A stretch of 11,315 bases of DNA from an uncultured Thermoleophilia bacterium (GCA_902806305.1 CADCWC010000036.1:1-11315), one strand, 5' to 3'; counted from the stretch's first letter, positions 1 through 5,804 are shown. Notes: a model not told the origin generated them from the letters alone. Made by a program: numbers and translations.

Positions 1-2
1 CG

Positions 3-368
3 GCGGCGGGCCGGGCGACGCGCCTCGGCGTGGGGCTGCTCGCCGTCGCCGTGGCGGGCGCGGGCGTCGTCATGGGCGCGGCCGGCGTCGTCGGCCATCC
101 CGTCGGACTCGTCACCGTGGCCGTGTTCTACGGGCTCTACCGCCTCCTGCTCGTGCTCGTCGACGCGCGCCTGCAGGAGCGGATCGACGGGCCGGCGCGC
201 GCGACCGTGACCTCGGTGGCCGCCTTGGGCACGGAGCTCGCCTGCTTCGCGGTCTACGCGGCCTGGGCGGTCGGCGGCCTGGCGCTCGCGGCGGCGCTCG
301 TCGTGCTCGTCGTCGCGGCGGTGCCGCGCCTCCTCCGCGAGGACGTGCCGACCGCCGCCACGCCGTAG
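3..368 (+). CDS. C-terminal part of an MFS-type membrane transporter (5' end outside window)
   Basis: The reading frame is open from the left edge of the window, so the gene starts upstream and only about 121 residues are seen. There are about four hydrophobic segments: roughly window positions 30-95 (AVAVAGAGVVMG), 96-155 (VGLVTVAVFYGLYRLLLVL), 215-290 (VAALGTELACFAVYAAWAV) and 270-340 (LALAAALVVLVVAAVP). Between the second and third lies a short polar stretch, DARLQERIDGPARATVTSV. This resembles the loop before TM11 in major facilitator drug-efflux or sugar transporters, where a conserved 'R-I/P..RAT..S' segment is common. The tail after the last helix is short and charged. The substrate cannot be inferred. 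The family call rests on helix spacing and this loop only. Transport in the cytoplasmic membrane is the likely role. A 5-bp hairpin directly follows the stop (CGCCG-ACGA-CGGCG, 369-382) and may be a weak terminator. Confidence 0.6.
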   Translation, partial: AAGRATRLGVGLLAVAVAGAGVVMGAAGVVGHPVGLVTVAVFYGLYRLLLVLVDARLQERIDGPARATVTSVAALGTELACFAVYAAWAVGGLALAAALVVLVVAAVPRLLREDVPTAATP

Positions 369-414
369 CGCCGACGACGGCGTCCGGCTCGCGGCGCGGC
401 GGCGACCTCTCGGA

Positions 415-443
415 TTGACACGGCCGTCGCCGTCGACCACCCT
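415..443 (+). promoter_or_regulatory. Sigma-70-type promoter for the amidohydrolase-Rieske operon
   Basis: A perfect -35 box TTGACA lies at 415-420. Exactly 17 nt further is CACCCT (438-443), a -10 box of the actinobacterial TANNNT type with one mismatch (C for the first T). Transcription would begin about 450, which is where a GTG of a small leader ORF sits. The spacing is ideal and the -35 is consensus; the -10 is imperfect. It is the only consensus -35 box noticed in the window. Confidence 0.55.
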
Positions 444-449
444 AGGCCC

Positions 450-512
450 GTGGACGCCGTCGCAGCGAGGACCGCCCACGTCCGGACACGACGGGGGACC
501 CCGCGGCGATGA
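450..512 (+). CDS. Possible 20-codon leaderless leader peptide upstream of the amidohydrolase
   Basis: A GTG at 450 lies 6 nt after the proposed -10 box (438-443), so a transcript would begin on or next to this codon. The frame runs 20 sense codons, encoding a basic peptide (VDAVAARTAH followed by VRTRRGTPRR), and stops with TGA at 510-512. That TGA overlaps the ATG of the amidohydrolase (509-511) in an ATGA arrangement, the usual layout for translational coupling. The amidohydrolase start has only a poor Shine-Dalgarno match (GGGGG at 493-497), so coupling would give it a way to be translated. There is no run of one rare or regulatory codon, though Arg is enriched (six of the last fourteen residues). 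The peptide itself may have no function. This is an inference from layout; the short frame could be chance. Confidence 0.35.
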   Translation: MDAVAARTAHVRTRRGTPRR

Positions 513-1603
513 TCGACTGTGACGTGCACAACAGCTGGGCCTCCGCGCGCGAGCTCCTGCCCTACCTGGACCCGTACAGCCGCGACTGCCTGGAGCGGGG
601 CGAGCTGCCCGGCGGGCGCGACTCGTTCCCGCACGCGCACCGCCCGTGGCTGCACCCGGAGGGCTTCGAGCGGACGGACGCCGTGCCGCCCGGCGGCGGC
701 CCGCCGGGCTCGGACTACGGGCTGATGTGCGAGCAGCTCCTCGACCGCTACGACCTCGAGTACGCGATCCTGACCGGCGACGAGGCGATCGAGGTGTCGA
801 CCCTCGCCAACGCGGCGTTCGCGTCGGCGCTGGCCCGCGCCTCGAACAGCTGGACGATCGACCGGTGGCTCTCGCTCGGCGACGACCGGCTGCGCGCCTC
901 GCTGGTCGTGGCCCCGCAGGACCCGGCGGGCGCGGCGGCCGAGATCCGCCGCCTCGGCGACCACCCCGGCTTCGTGCAGGTGCTCGTCTCGAGCGGTGCG
1001 CAGCGGCCGTACGGCGACCCGTTCTACTGGCCGATCTGGGACGCCGCGGCCGAGGTCGGCCTGCCGGTCGCCGCCCACCTCGGCGGCCAGGGCGGCCTGA
1101 ACGCCCACCCGCACGGCTGCGGCCCGCCGACGTTCTTCTACGAGGCCCACGCGCTGCTCTGCGAGACCGGGATGGGGCACGTCGCGAGCGTGATCTGCCA
1201 CGGGATCTTCGAGCGCTGGCCGTCGATGCGCTTCGTGCTGATCGAGTGCGGCGTGGCCTGGCTCCCCGCACTGCTCTGGCGGCTCGACGCCGACTACAAG
1301 GCGCTGCGCAAGGAGACGCCGTGGCTCCGCCGGCTGCCGAGCGAGTACGCGCGCGACCACATCCGCCTCTCGACGCAGCCGCTCGAGGACCCGCCGGACC
1401 GCGCGCACCTCCACGCCGCGCTCGAGGCGATCGACGGACGCCACACGCTGCTCTACGCGAGCGACTACCCGCACTGGGACTTCGACGCGCCCGACACGCT
1501 CAAGCTCCCGGCGGGATGGCAGGAGCGGGTGATGGGCGAGAACGCGCGCGACCTCTACGGCCTGACGCGCCGGGCCGGCGACGCGGTGGCCGTGCCCGCG
1601 TGA
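509..1603 (+). CDS. Amidohydrolase-2 family (ACMSD-like) metal-dependent hydrolase or decarboxylase
   Basis: The 364-aa protein has the features of the amidohydrolase-related family PF04909, a TIM-barrel metalloenzyme family that includes aminocarboxymuconate-semialdehyde decarboxylase. The strand-1 motif is IDCDVHN (residues 2-8, metal ligand His7). Other marks are a central VAAHLGG (His190), an ICHGIFERWPSMRFVLIECG segment (228-248, often seen in this family as 'G.f.r.P.lr.v..E'), and LLYASDYPHWD (315-324), whose Asp319 is the expected C-terminal metal ligand. Only one His is seen in the N-terminal motif (DVH, not HxH), as in many family members of this subtype. The next gene is a Rieske [2Fe-2S] protein overlapping by 4 bp, so the two are probably co-translated and act in one oxidative or degradative pathway. 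The substrate is unknown. The start at ATG 509 places the metal motif at the very N-terminus, as expected. No signal peptide is seen, so the enzyme should be cytoplasmic. Confidence 0.85.
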   Translation: MIDCDVHNSWASARELLPYLDPYSRDCLERGELPGGRDSFPHAHRPWLHPEGFERTDAVPPGGGPPGSDYGLMCEQLLDRYDLEYAILTGDEAIEVSTLANAAFASALARASNSWTIDRWLSLGDDRLRASLVVAPQDPAGAAAEIRRLGDHPGFVQVLVSSGAQRPYGDPFYWPIWDAAAEVGLPVAAHLGGQGGLNAHPHGCGPPTFFYEAHALLCETGMGHVASVICHGIFERWPSMRFVLIECGVAWLPALLWRLDADYKALRKETPWLRRLPSEYARDHIRLSTQPLEDPPDRAHLHAALEAIDGRHTLLYASDYPHWDFDAPDTLKLPAGWQERVMGENARDLYGLTRRAGDAVAVPA

Positions 1604-2007
1604 GCGTGGGCGCATCCGGCGAGCGCCGCGTCCGGGTCTGCGCCGCGCGGGAGCTCGAGCCCGGGGCGCAGCGGATCGTCAGCGTCCGCGGGCGGGAGGT
1701 CGGGCTCTTCAACGTCGCGGGCGACCTGTACGCGCTCCACGACCGCTGTCCGCATCGCGGCGGCTCGCTCTGCCGCGGGCCGCTGACCGGGACCACGACG
1801 ACCGACGAGGACGGGCGCACGCCCGTCTACGACCGCGCGGGCCGGATCCTGCGGTGCTCCTGGCACGGCTGGGAGTTCGACGTGACGACGGGTCGCGCGC
1901 TCGTCGACCCCCGCATCCGGGCGCGGACCTACCCCGTCGAGGTCGTCGACGGGGACGTCTACGTCGTGCTGCGGCGCGACGAGCCGCGCCTCGACCCGGA
2001 CGCCTGA
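1600..2007 (+). CDS. Rieske [2Fe-2S] domain protein (ferredoxin-like)
   Basis: This 135-aa protein is a single Rieske domain. The cluster ligands are visible as CPH (Cys50, His52) and CSWHGW (Cys86, His89), the CxH and CxxH pairs of Rieske ferredoxins and ring-hydroxylating oxygenases. The stretch between the two ligand pairs is 33 residues, clearly longer than the roughly 16-18 of small Rieske ferredoxins. It includes a Thr/Asp-rich insert (GTTTTDEDGRTPVYDRAGR). There is no mononuclear-iron catalytic domain, so it is not an oxygenase alpha subunit; an electron-transfer role is most likely. The start is GTG 1600, overlapping the amidohydrolase stop as GTGA; GTG 1606 is an alternative. It is the second gene of the 415-443 promoter unit and probably supplies or accepts electrons for the pathway of the amidohydrolase. 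The partner reductase is not in the window. It is cytoplasmic, with no transmembrane segment. Confidence 0.88.
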   Translation: MSVGASGERRVRVCAARELEPGAQRIVSVRGREVGLFNVAGDLYALHDRCPHRGGSLCRGPLTGTTTTDEDGRTPVYDRAGRILRCSWHGWEFDVTTGRALVDPRIRARTYPVEVVDGDVYVVLRRDEPRLDPDA

Positions 2008-2018
2008 GCCGACGCCCG

Positions 2019-2031
2019 GCGCCCACGGCGC
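2019..2031. terminator. Small hairpin in the 28-bp gap between convergent genes
   Basis: GCGCC-CAC-GGCGC forms a perfect 5-bp stem with a 3-nt loop between the Rieske stop and the stop of the convergent 72-aa gene. There is no T-tract. It may serve as a compact bidirectional terminator; the evidence is only position and symmetry. Confidence 0.25.
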
Positions 2032-2035
2032 AGGC

Positions 2036-2254
2036 TCAACTGACCTCGACCAGGTACTGCTGGACCGTCTGGTGCAGGAAGCCGAGCATGAGCGCGCCCT
2101 GGGGCGTCCCGACGGTGCGTTCGGCGCGGATGGTCCAGCCGCCGTCAGCGGTCGGCTCGGCGCGGACCTCGAGCGGCGACTCGTGGATCAGGGTCTCGTC
2201 GAGCCGTCGCCAGACGGGCTGTGCATCGTCGGACCACAGGCGGCGGTCGGTCAT
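2036..2254 (-). CDS. Unrecognised 72-aa protein, last gene of the fliPQR operon
   Basis: I do not recognise this family. The ATG at 2254 is 1 bp after the last base of the fliR stop (2256), and AAGGG inside the fliR 3' end sits about 8 nt upstream as a Shine-Dalgarno, so translation is probably coupled to fliR. Codon use has strong third-position GC like its neighbours, supporting a real gene. The protein is soluble and acidic. It has a WSDDAQPVWRRLDETL start, a beta-like middle (EVRAEPTADGGWTIRAERT) and a C-terminal hydrophobic helix-like part (ALMLGFLHQTVQQYLVEVS). There is no Cys, signal peptide or transmembrane helix. In many bacteria flhB follows fliR, but here this short gene takes its place and the operon then ends. 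A role in flagellar export or assembly is suggested only by position. It could be an unrelated passenger. Confidence 0.65.
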   Translation of the reverse strand: MTDRRLWSDDAQPVWRRLDETLIHESPLEVRAEPTADGGWTIRAERTVGTPQGALMLGFLHQTVQQYLVEVS

Positions 2255-2255
2255 G

Positions 2256-3032
2256 TCAGGAACCCTTCGCGAGGACGTCGAGGACGGAGGCGAGCGCGTC
2301 GTGCATGCGCGTGGAGAACGCGGTGACGAGGAACGGCGCCGTCACCAGGAGCAGCGCGAACATGGCCGCCACCTTGGCGGGCAGCTCGATCCCGAAGATG
2401 TTCATCGAGGGCGCCACGCGGGCCAGGAAGCCGACCGCGACGTCGGTCACGAGCAGCGTGACGATGATCGGCGCGGCGATCTGGAGGCCGATCGCGAACA
2501 GCCCCGAGGCGGCCTGCAGGACGCTCATCGTCAGGTCGGGAAAGTTCGGCATGCGGTCCAGGGGCAGGATCTCGAACGAGCGCACGAACGCCCCGAGCAG
2601 CAGCACGTGGCCGCCGATGGCGAGGAAGACGGCCGTGGCGGCCAGCGAGTAGAACTGGCCGATGATCGAGATCTGCGTGTTCTGGAGCGGGTCGAGCACG
2701 TTCGCGAACGAGAAGCCGACCGTCAGGTCGATCAGGCCGCCCGCGAACGAGATCGCGGAGAAGACGATCGAGACCGTGAAGGCCATGGCGACGCCGATCA
2801 CGATCTCCTTCAGCACGAGCGTGGCCAGGACGCCGACGTCGGCCGGGACCGCCGTCCCGCCCGCGAGCGGCATCGCCGCCATGCTCACCGCCAGGGCCAC
2901 GAGCAGCTTGACGCGGTTCGGGATCAGCCGTGACGAGAAGATCGGGGCCAGCGCGAACAGGCCCGAGACCCGCGCGAAGACGAGCATGAACGGGAGCAGC
3001 GTCGCGCCCTGCAGCTGGGAGATGACCTCCAT
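2256..3032 (-). CDS. fliR: Flagellar type III export-gate membrane protein FliR
   Basis: This 258-aa integral membrane protein has the length usual for FliR (about 260). Typical features are an N-terminal segment LLPFMLVFARVSGLFALAPIFSSRLIPNRVKLLVALAVS (residues about 11-50), then KEIVIGVAMAFTVSIVFSAISFAGGLIDLTVGFSFANVLDP (about 74-114). The C-terminal part is IVTLLVTDVAVGFLARVAPSMNIFGIELPAKVAAMFALLLV (about 190-230). The GLIDLTVGFS..NVLDP and 'R..P.MN.F....P.K' signatures are those of the FliR/SctT family. FliR joins FliP and FliQ in the helical core gate of the flagellar export apparatus in the cytoplasmic membrane. The start is ATG 3032, overlapping the fliQ stop by one base (TGATG). The frame stays open further upstream into fliQ, but that part encodes a charged non-family sequence. 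The family alternative is an injectisome SctT, which I consider less likely given the flagellar-type promoter. Confidence 0.95.
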   Translation of the reverse strand: MEVISQLQGATLLPFMLVFARVSGLFALAPIFSSRLIPNRVKLLVALAVSMAAMPLAGGTAVPADVGVLATLVLKEIVIGVAMAFTVSIVFSAISFAGGLIDLTVGFSFANVLDPLQNTQISIIGQFYSLAATAVFLAIGGHVLLLGAFVRSFEILPLDRMPNFPDLTMSVLQAASGLFAIGLQIAAPIIVTLLVTDVAVGFLARVAPSMNIFGIELPAKVAAMFALLLVTAPFLVTAFSTRMHDALASVLDVLAKGS

Positions 3033-3310
3033 CAGCCGCCGCCCGCGGTCATGTTCGGGATCTGGCCGTAGACCTCGACGGTGAAGGCCAGGAGCGTGTT
3101 CAGCATCCACGGGCCCGCGACGAGCATGATCACGGCCACGGCCACGACCTTCGGCACGAAGGTCAGCGTCTGCTCCTGGATCTGCGTGACGGCCTGCAGG
3201 ATCGAGATCAGGAGCCCCACGCCGAGGCCTGCCACCAGCATCGGGAGGCTGAGCTTGAACGCCACCAGCACGATCTCGCCCAGGAGTCCCTGGAGGAACG
3301 CCTCGCTCAC
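3032..3310 (-). CDS. fliQ: Flagellar type III export-gate membrane protein FliQ
   Basis: The protein is 92 aa, matching the usual 89-90 aa of FliQ. It has two transmembrane hairpin helices, residues about 11-38 (EIVLVAFKLSLPMLVAGLGVGLLISILQ) and about 52-77 (VPKVVAVAVIMLVAGPWMLNTLLAFT). Between them is the family loop AVTQIQEQTLTFVPK, a highly conserved FliQ/SctS signature. FliQ packs around FliP and FliR in the export gate of the flagellar basal body. The start is GTG 3310, which overlaps the fliP stop as GTGA (3310-3307). Starting further upstream would add residues with no match to the family. The C-terminal tail (GQIPNMTAGGG) is slightly longer and Gly-rich. The overlap with both neighbours indicates translational coupling, which fits the fixed stoichiometry of this complex. 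Confidence 0.94.
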   Translation of the reverse strand: MSEAFLQGLLGEIVLVAFKLSLPMLVAGLGVGLLISILQAVTQIQEQTLTFVPKVVAVAVIMLVAGPWMLNTLLAFTVEVYGQIPNMTAGGG

Positions 3311-4095
3311 GTGTTGAAGCCGGCCACGAGGTTCTGGGCGAGCAGCGCCCACCCGTCGACGAGCACGAACAGGAGCAGCTTGAACGGCAGCGAGATCATC
3401 GCCGGCGGCAGCATCATCATGCCCATCGACATCAGCGTCGAGGCCACGACCATGTCGATGATCACGAACGGCACGTAGATCAGGAAGCCGATCTGGAAGG
3501 CGGTCTTGACCTCCGAGACCATGAACGCCGGGATCAGCGTCGTCAGCTTGAGGTCGGCCTCGGTCCGCGGCGCGGGCTCACGGGAGAGCTTCACGAACAT
3601 GGCCAGCTCCGAGCGGCCGGTCTGGCGCAGCATGAAGGTGCGGAGCGGGACCTGGGCCTTCTCGACGGCTTCCTTGGCGCCGATCTCCTTGGCCAGGTAC
3701 GGCTGCACGGCCGTGTCGTTGACGCGCTCGAACGTCGGACCCATCACGAACAGGGTCAGGAACAGCGCGAACCCGACGAGCAGCTGGTTCGGCGGCACCT
3801 GGGCCGTCCCGAGGGCCTGCCGGAGGAAGCTCAGGACGATCAGGATCCGGGCGAAGCCCGTCATCATGATCAGGATCGAGGGCCCCAGCGTGATCAGGGT
3901 GAAGACCCCGAGCAGCGACAGGGTGACGCCCGGGTCGTCGCCGTTCGTCGGCAACGTGACGCCGATCGAGCCGGGGTCGGCCGTCGCGGCGGCCGCCGTC
4001 CCGTCGCCGAGGAGCAGCAGGCCGAGGAGCGCGGCGGCGAGCACGCGCAGCCACGCGGCGCGGCGGTGGTCGGAGAGGCGGCTGACGAGGGGCAT
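3307..4095 (-). CDS. fliP: Flagellar type III export-gate membrane protein FliP
   Basis: This is a 262-aa FliP. A signal peptide is clear: basic region with RR and R (residues 11-17), hydrophobic core VLAAALLGLLLLG (18-30), then an AAAA cleavage region (about 34-37). Cleaved signal peptides are normal for flagellar FliP and unusual for injectisome homologues. Family blocks include MMTGFARILIVLSFLRQALGTAQVPPNQLLVG (77-108), FVMGPTF (116-122), LTTLIPAFMVSEVKTAFQIGFLIYVPFVIIDMVVASTLMSMGMMMLPP (184-231) and PFKLLLFVLVDGW (237-249). It builds the core of the export gate. The start is set at ATG 4095, which gives a normal signal peptide; an in-frame GTG at 4131 would add 12 polar residues. Neither start has a strong Shine-Dalgarno. 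It is the first gene of the operon, and no fliO precedes it. The upstream sigma-28-like promoter (4158-4184) supports flagellar control. Confidence 0.95.
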   Translation of the reverse strand: MPLVSRLSDHRRAAWLRVLAAALLGLLLLGDGTAAAATADPGSIGVTLPTNGDDPGVTLSLLGVFTLITLGPSILIMMTGFARILIVLSFLRQALGTAQVPPNQLLVGFALFLTLFVMGPTFERVNDTAVQPYLAKEIGAKEAVEKAQVPLRTFMLRQTGRSELAMFVKLSREPAPRTEADLKLTTLIPAFMVSEVKTAFQIGFLIYVPFVIIDMVVASTLMSMGMMMLPPAMISLPFKLLLFVLVDGWALLAQNLVAGFNT

Positions 4096-4157
4096 GGGTG
4101 ACGGGCGAGTCGTCCTGACCCGGTCCTCCACGCAGCGTCATGCCGCGGACAACCCAT

Positions 4158-4184
4158 GTATCGGCAGTCCGACGGGTGTCTTGA
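4158..4184 (-). promoter_or_regulatory. Flagellar sigma-28 (FliA/SigD/WhiG-type) promoter of fliPQR
   Basis: Read on the minus strand, TCAA (4184-4181) is followed after exactly 15 nt by GCCGATAC (4165-4158). The consensus for sigma-28 family factors is TAAA-N15-GCCGATAA. The -10 element matches at 7 of 8 positions, the -35 at 3 of 4, and the spacing is exact. It lies in the 128-bp gap before fliP, in the correct orientation. Predicted transcription start is around 4150, giving a leader of about 55 nt to ATG 4095. This is seen directly; activity is inference. Confidence 0.7.
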
Positions 4185-4223
4185 TGCGCGCCGACGACAG
4201 TCGTCCGTCGGCCGCCGGAACCG

Positions 4224-5543
4224 TCAGCCGAGCAGGTCCTCCGGCTCGGCCGCGGGCTCCTCGGCCACGACGCGTTCGTCGGGCGTCCGCGGCAGCACCT
4301 CGGCGACGTAGGAGCGCACGGCGGCCTGCGTGCCGATGTCCTGGCCGGCCGCCTCCGACAGGAACCACCGGTGGTCGAGGATCTCGTGGAACAGCTCGGC
4401 GGGCTCGCGCTTGCCCGCGAGCTCGGGCGGGACCGCCGCGACCGAGGGGTTGAAGATCTCGACCAGCCAGCGGTACGCCGCGACCGACTCGGGGACGGCG
4501 CCGCCGGTGCTCCGCTCGAGGTAGGCCCGGTAGGCGGCGATGTCGTTCAGGAGGCGCCGGGCCTGGTTCTCCTGCACGTCGAGCCCCGTCAGCATCAGCA
4601 GCCGGCGCCGGTGGTGCCCGGCCTCGACGACGCGCGGGTCGAGCCGCAGGCGTCGCCGATCGCCCTCGCCGAGCAGCTCGATCTCCTCGACGTCGAAGCC
4701 GAGCTCGTTGAGCCGTCGCAGCCGCTCCTCGATCCGGTAGGTCTCGTCGGGGCCGAACACCTCCTCGTGCGTCACGGCGTCGTACAGCGCCTGGTACCGC
4801 AACGGGATCTCGGCCGCGGTGTCGACCGGGTCGAACTCGGCGGGCAGACCGTCCTGCGCCGCCTCGACGTCCATCAGCTCTCCCGCCACGTGCAGCTCGG
4901 CGATCTCGAGATCGTGGCGACGCTGCCCGTCGGAGAGCTCGCCGTGCATCTCCCCCGTCTCGGCGTCGACCAGGTACGCCGCGAGTGCGCCCGCGTCGCG
5001 GCGGAAGAGGGTGTTCGAGAGCGAGCAGTCGCCCCAGAAGAAGCCGGTCAGGTGCAGGCGCACGAGGAGGCCCGCGAGGGCGTCGAGCAGGTGGTTGCGG
5101 AGGTCCGGCGTGACCGTGCCCGCGAACAGCGTCCTGTAGGGCAGCGAGAAGTCGAGGTAGCGGGTGATCAGCACCGCCTCGAGCTGCTCGCGGCCTCGCC
5201 TGCGGGTGACGACGCCGACCGCCTGCACGACCATCACCGACTCGTCGTCGAGCCGTCGCAGGAGGCGGTACTCGCGCAGGGCGATCCGCTCGGGCAGCTC
5301 CTTGAGCGCGTACAGCGCGTCGCCGTAGCTCACGAACCGCACCACGTGCCGGTGGATCCCGCGCGCGACCTCGACGAGCCGCTCCGACTGCCACTCCGCG
5401 AGCGGCAGGTGCCACGGCAGGTCGCCGAAGGTCGGCTGGCCGGTCCGCGCGACGAGCTGGAACGTCACGTCGTCCTCGACCCGCGGCCCGGCGGCGGCGC
5501 TCGCCCCCGGCGGCGCGGGCCCGGCTCCGTGGGCCTCGAGCAC
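4224..5543 (-). CDS. WaaP/Kdo-kinase-like protein with C-terminal DUF4032
   Basis: This 439-aa protein resembles actinobacterial DUF4032 proteins, which join a lipopolysaccharide-kinase-like N-terminal domain to a conserved domain of unknown function. The kinase part covers about residues 27-200. ALKEL (Lys81) fits the ATP lysine, RLHLTGFFWGDCSLSNTLF (162-180) the catalytic loop (Asp172, Asn177), and YLVDAETGE (190-198) the metal-binding Asp193. About residues 230-400 form the DUF4032 part, with RRLLMLTGLDVQENQARRLLNDIAAY and HEILDHRWFLSEAAGQDIG as recognisable blocks. The substrate is unknown, and no glycan or lipid gene adjoins. No transmembrane helix is seen. The start is GTG 5543, because a TACGAT -10 box sits exactly 7 nt before it, as at two other genes here. 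GTG 5468 has a GAGG Shine-Dalgarno 5 nt upstream and begins just before the conserved domain (VTFQLVARTG), so a 414-aa protein is a strong alternative. Confidence 0.82.
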   Translation of the reverse strand: MLEAHGAGPAPPGASAAAGPRVEDDVTFQLVARTGQPTFGDLPWHLPLAEWQSERLVEVARGIHRHVVRFVSYGDALYALKELPERIALREYRLLRRLDDESVMVVQAVGVVTRRRGREQLEAVLITRYLDFSLPYRTLFAGTVTPDLRNHLLDALAGLLVRLHLTGFFWGDCSLSNTLFRRDAGALAAYLVDAETGEMHGELSDGQRRHDLEIAELHVAGELMDVEAAQDGLPAEFDPVDTAAEIPLRYQALYDAVTHEEVFGPDETYRIEERLRRLNELGFDVEEIELLGEGDRRRLRLDPRVVEAGHHRRRLLMLTGLDVQENQARRLLNDIAAYRAYLERSTGGAVPESVAAYRWLVEIFNPSVAAVPPELAGKREPAELFHEILDHRWFLSEAAGQDIGTQAAVRSYVAEVLPRTPDERVVAEEPAAEPEDLLG

Positions 5544-5550
5544 GCCGTGG

Positions 5551-5556
5551 ATCGTA
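5551..5556 (-). promoter_or_regulatory. -10 box of the DUF4032 kinase gene (leaderless-type)
   Basis: TACGAT on the minus strand matches the TANNNT -10 motif of actinobacteria. It is followed by 7 nt (CCACGGC) and then the GTG at 5543, so the transcript would start at or within a base or two of the start codon. No TTGACA-like -35 is seen at 17-18 nt. Confidence 0.5.
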
Positions 5557-5633
5557 CGCGGTCCCGCCCGGGTCTCGTGGCGGCGGCAGGGCAGGCGGGC
5601 GTCGGACCGGGCGTGCGTCGCCGCCCGAACCCC

Positions 5634-5639
5634 TACAGT
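5634..5639 (+). promoter_or_regulatory. Possible -10 box for tRNA-Pro
   Basis: TACAGT is a TANNNT-type -10 box 40 nt before the mature tRNA 5' end, which would give a 5' leader of about 33 nt for RNase P to remove. No convincing -35 box is seen at 17 nt. The call rests on position and the hexamer only. Confidence 0.35.
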
Positions 5640-5679
5640 TGGCTGGAGCGGCCCGGCCTGGAGGCACGGGCCCGACCGA

Positions 5680-5753
5680 CGGGACGTGGCGCAGCCTGGT
5701 AGCGCACGCGCTTTGGGAGCGCGGGGTCGCGAGTTCGAATCTCGCCGTCCCGA
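5680..5753 (+). tRNA. tRNA-Pro, anticodon TGG
   Basis: The cloverleaf can be folded fully. The acceptor stem is CGGGACG (5680-5686) with CGTCCCG (5746-5752) and discriminator A5753. The D arm is GCGC-AGCCTGGTA-GCGC (5689-5705). The anticodon stem CGCGC/GCGCG (5707-5711, 5719-5723) closes the loop TTTGGGA with anticodon TGG (5714-5716), reading CCA. The variable loop is GGGTC, and the T arm is GCGAG-TTCGAAT-CTCGC (5729-5745). The C1-G72 pair with A73 is the bacterial proline identity pattern. CCA is not encoded (TCA follows), so it must be added enzymatically. Confidence 0.97.
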
Positions 5754-5755
5754 TC

Positions 5756-5785
5756 ACCGCGGAGGTCCGGTCGTCCCTCCGCGGT
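5756..5785 (+). terminator. Hairpin directly after tRNA-Pro
   Basis: ACCGCGGAGG (5756-5765) pairs perfectly with CCTCCGCGGT (5776-5785): a 10-bp stem with a 10-nt loop, starting 2 nt after the tRNA. There is no T-tract, as is common for terminators in high-GC actinobacteria. It probably ends the tRNA transcript. It also lies just before the promoter region of the next gene. Confidence 0.55.
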
Positions 5786-5804
5786 CGGGCGCGCCGGTCA
5801 CGGT

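Noticed and set aside
254..1615. A 453-codon frame antisense to the amidohydrolase
   Set aside because: Val/Arg/Ala-rich composition, no motif, and fully opposite to a gene with recognisable metal-binding motifs.
1854..2933. A 359-codon plus-strand frame across the 72-aa gene and fliR
   Set aside because: It is antisense to FliR, with an extreme Arg/Asp/Glu/His composition typical of the complement of a membrane-protein gene.
2256..4095. Injectisome (virulence type III secretion) rather than flagellar export genes
   Set aside because: FliP has a cleavable signal peptide, the lengths are flagellar-like, and a sigma-28-like promoter is upstream. No secretin, needle or effector gene is seen.
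5680..5785. Integration (attachment) site at the tRNA-Pro 3' end
   Set aside because: No second copy of the tRNA 3' end, no integrase and no change in composition are seen nearby.
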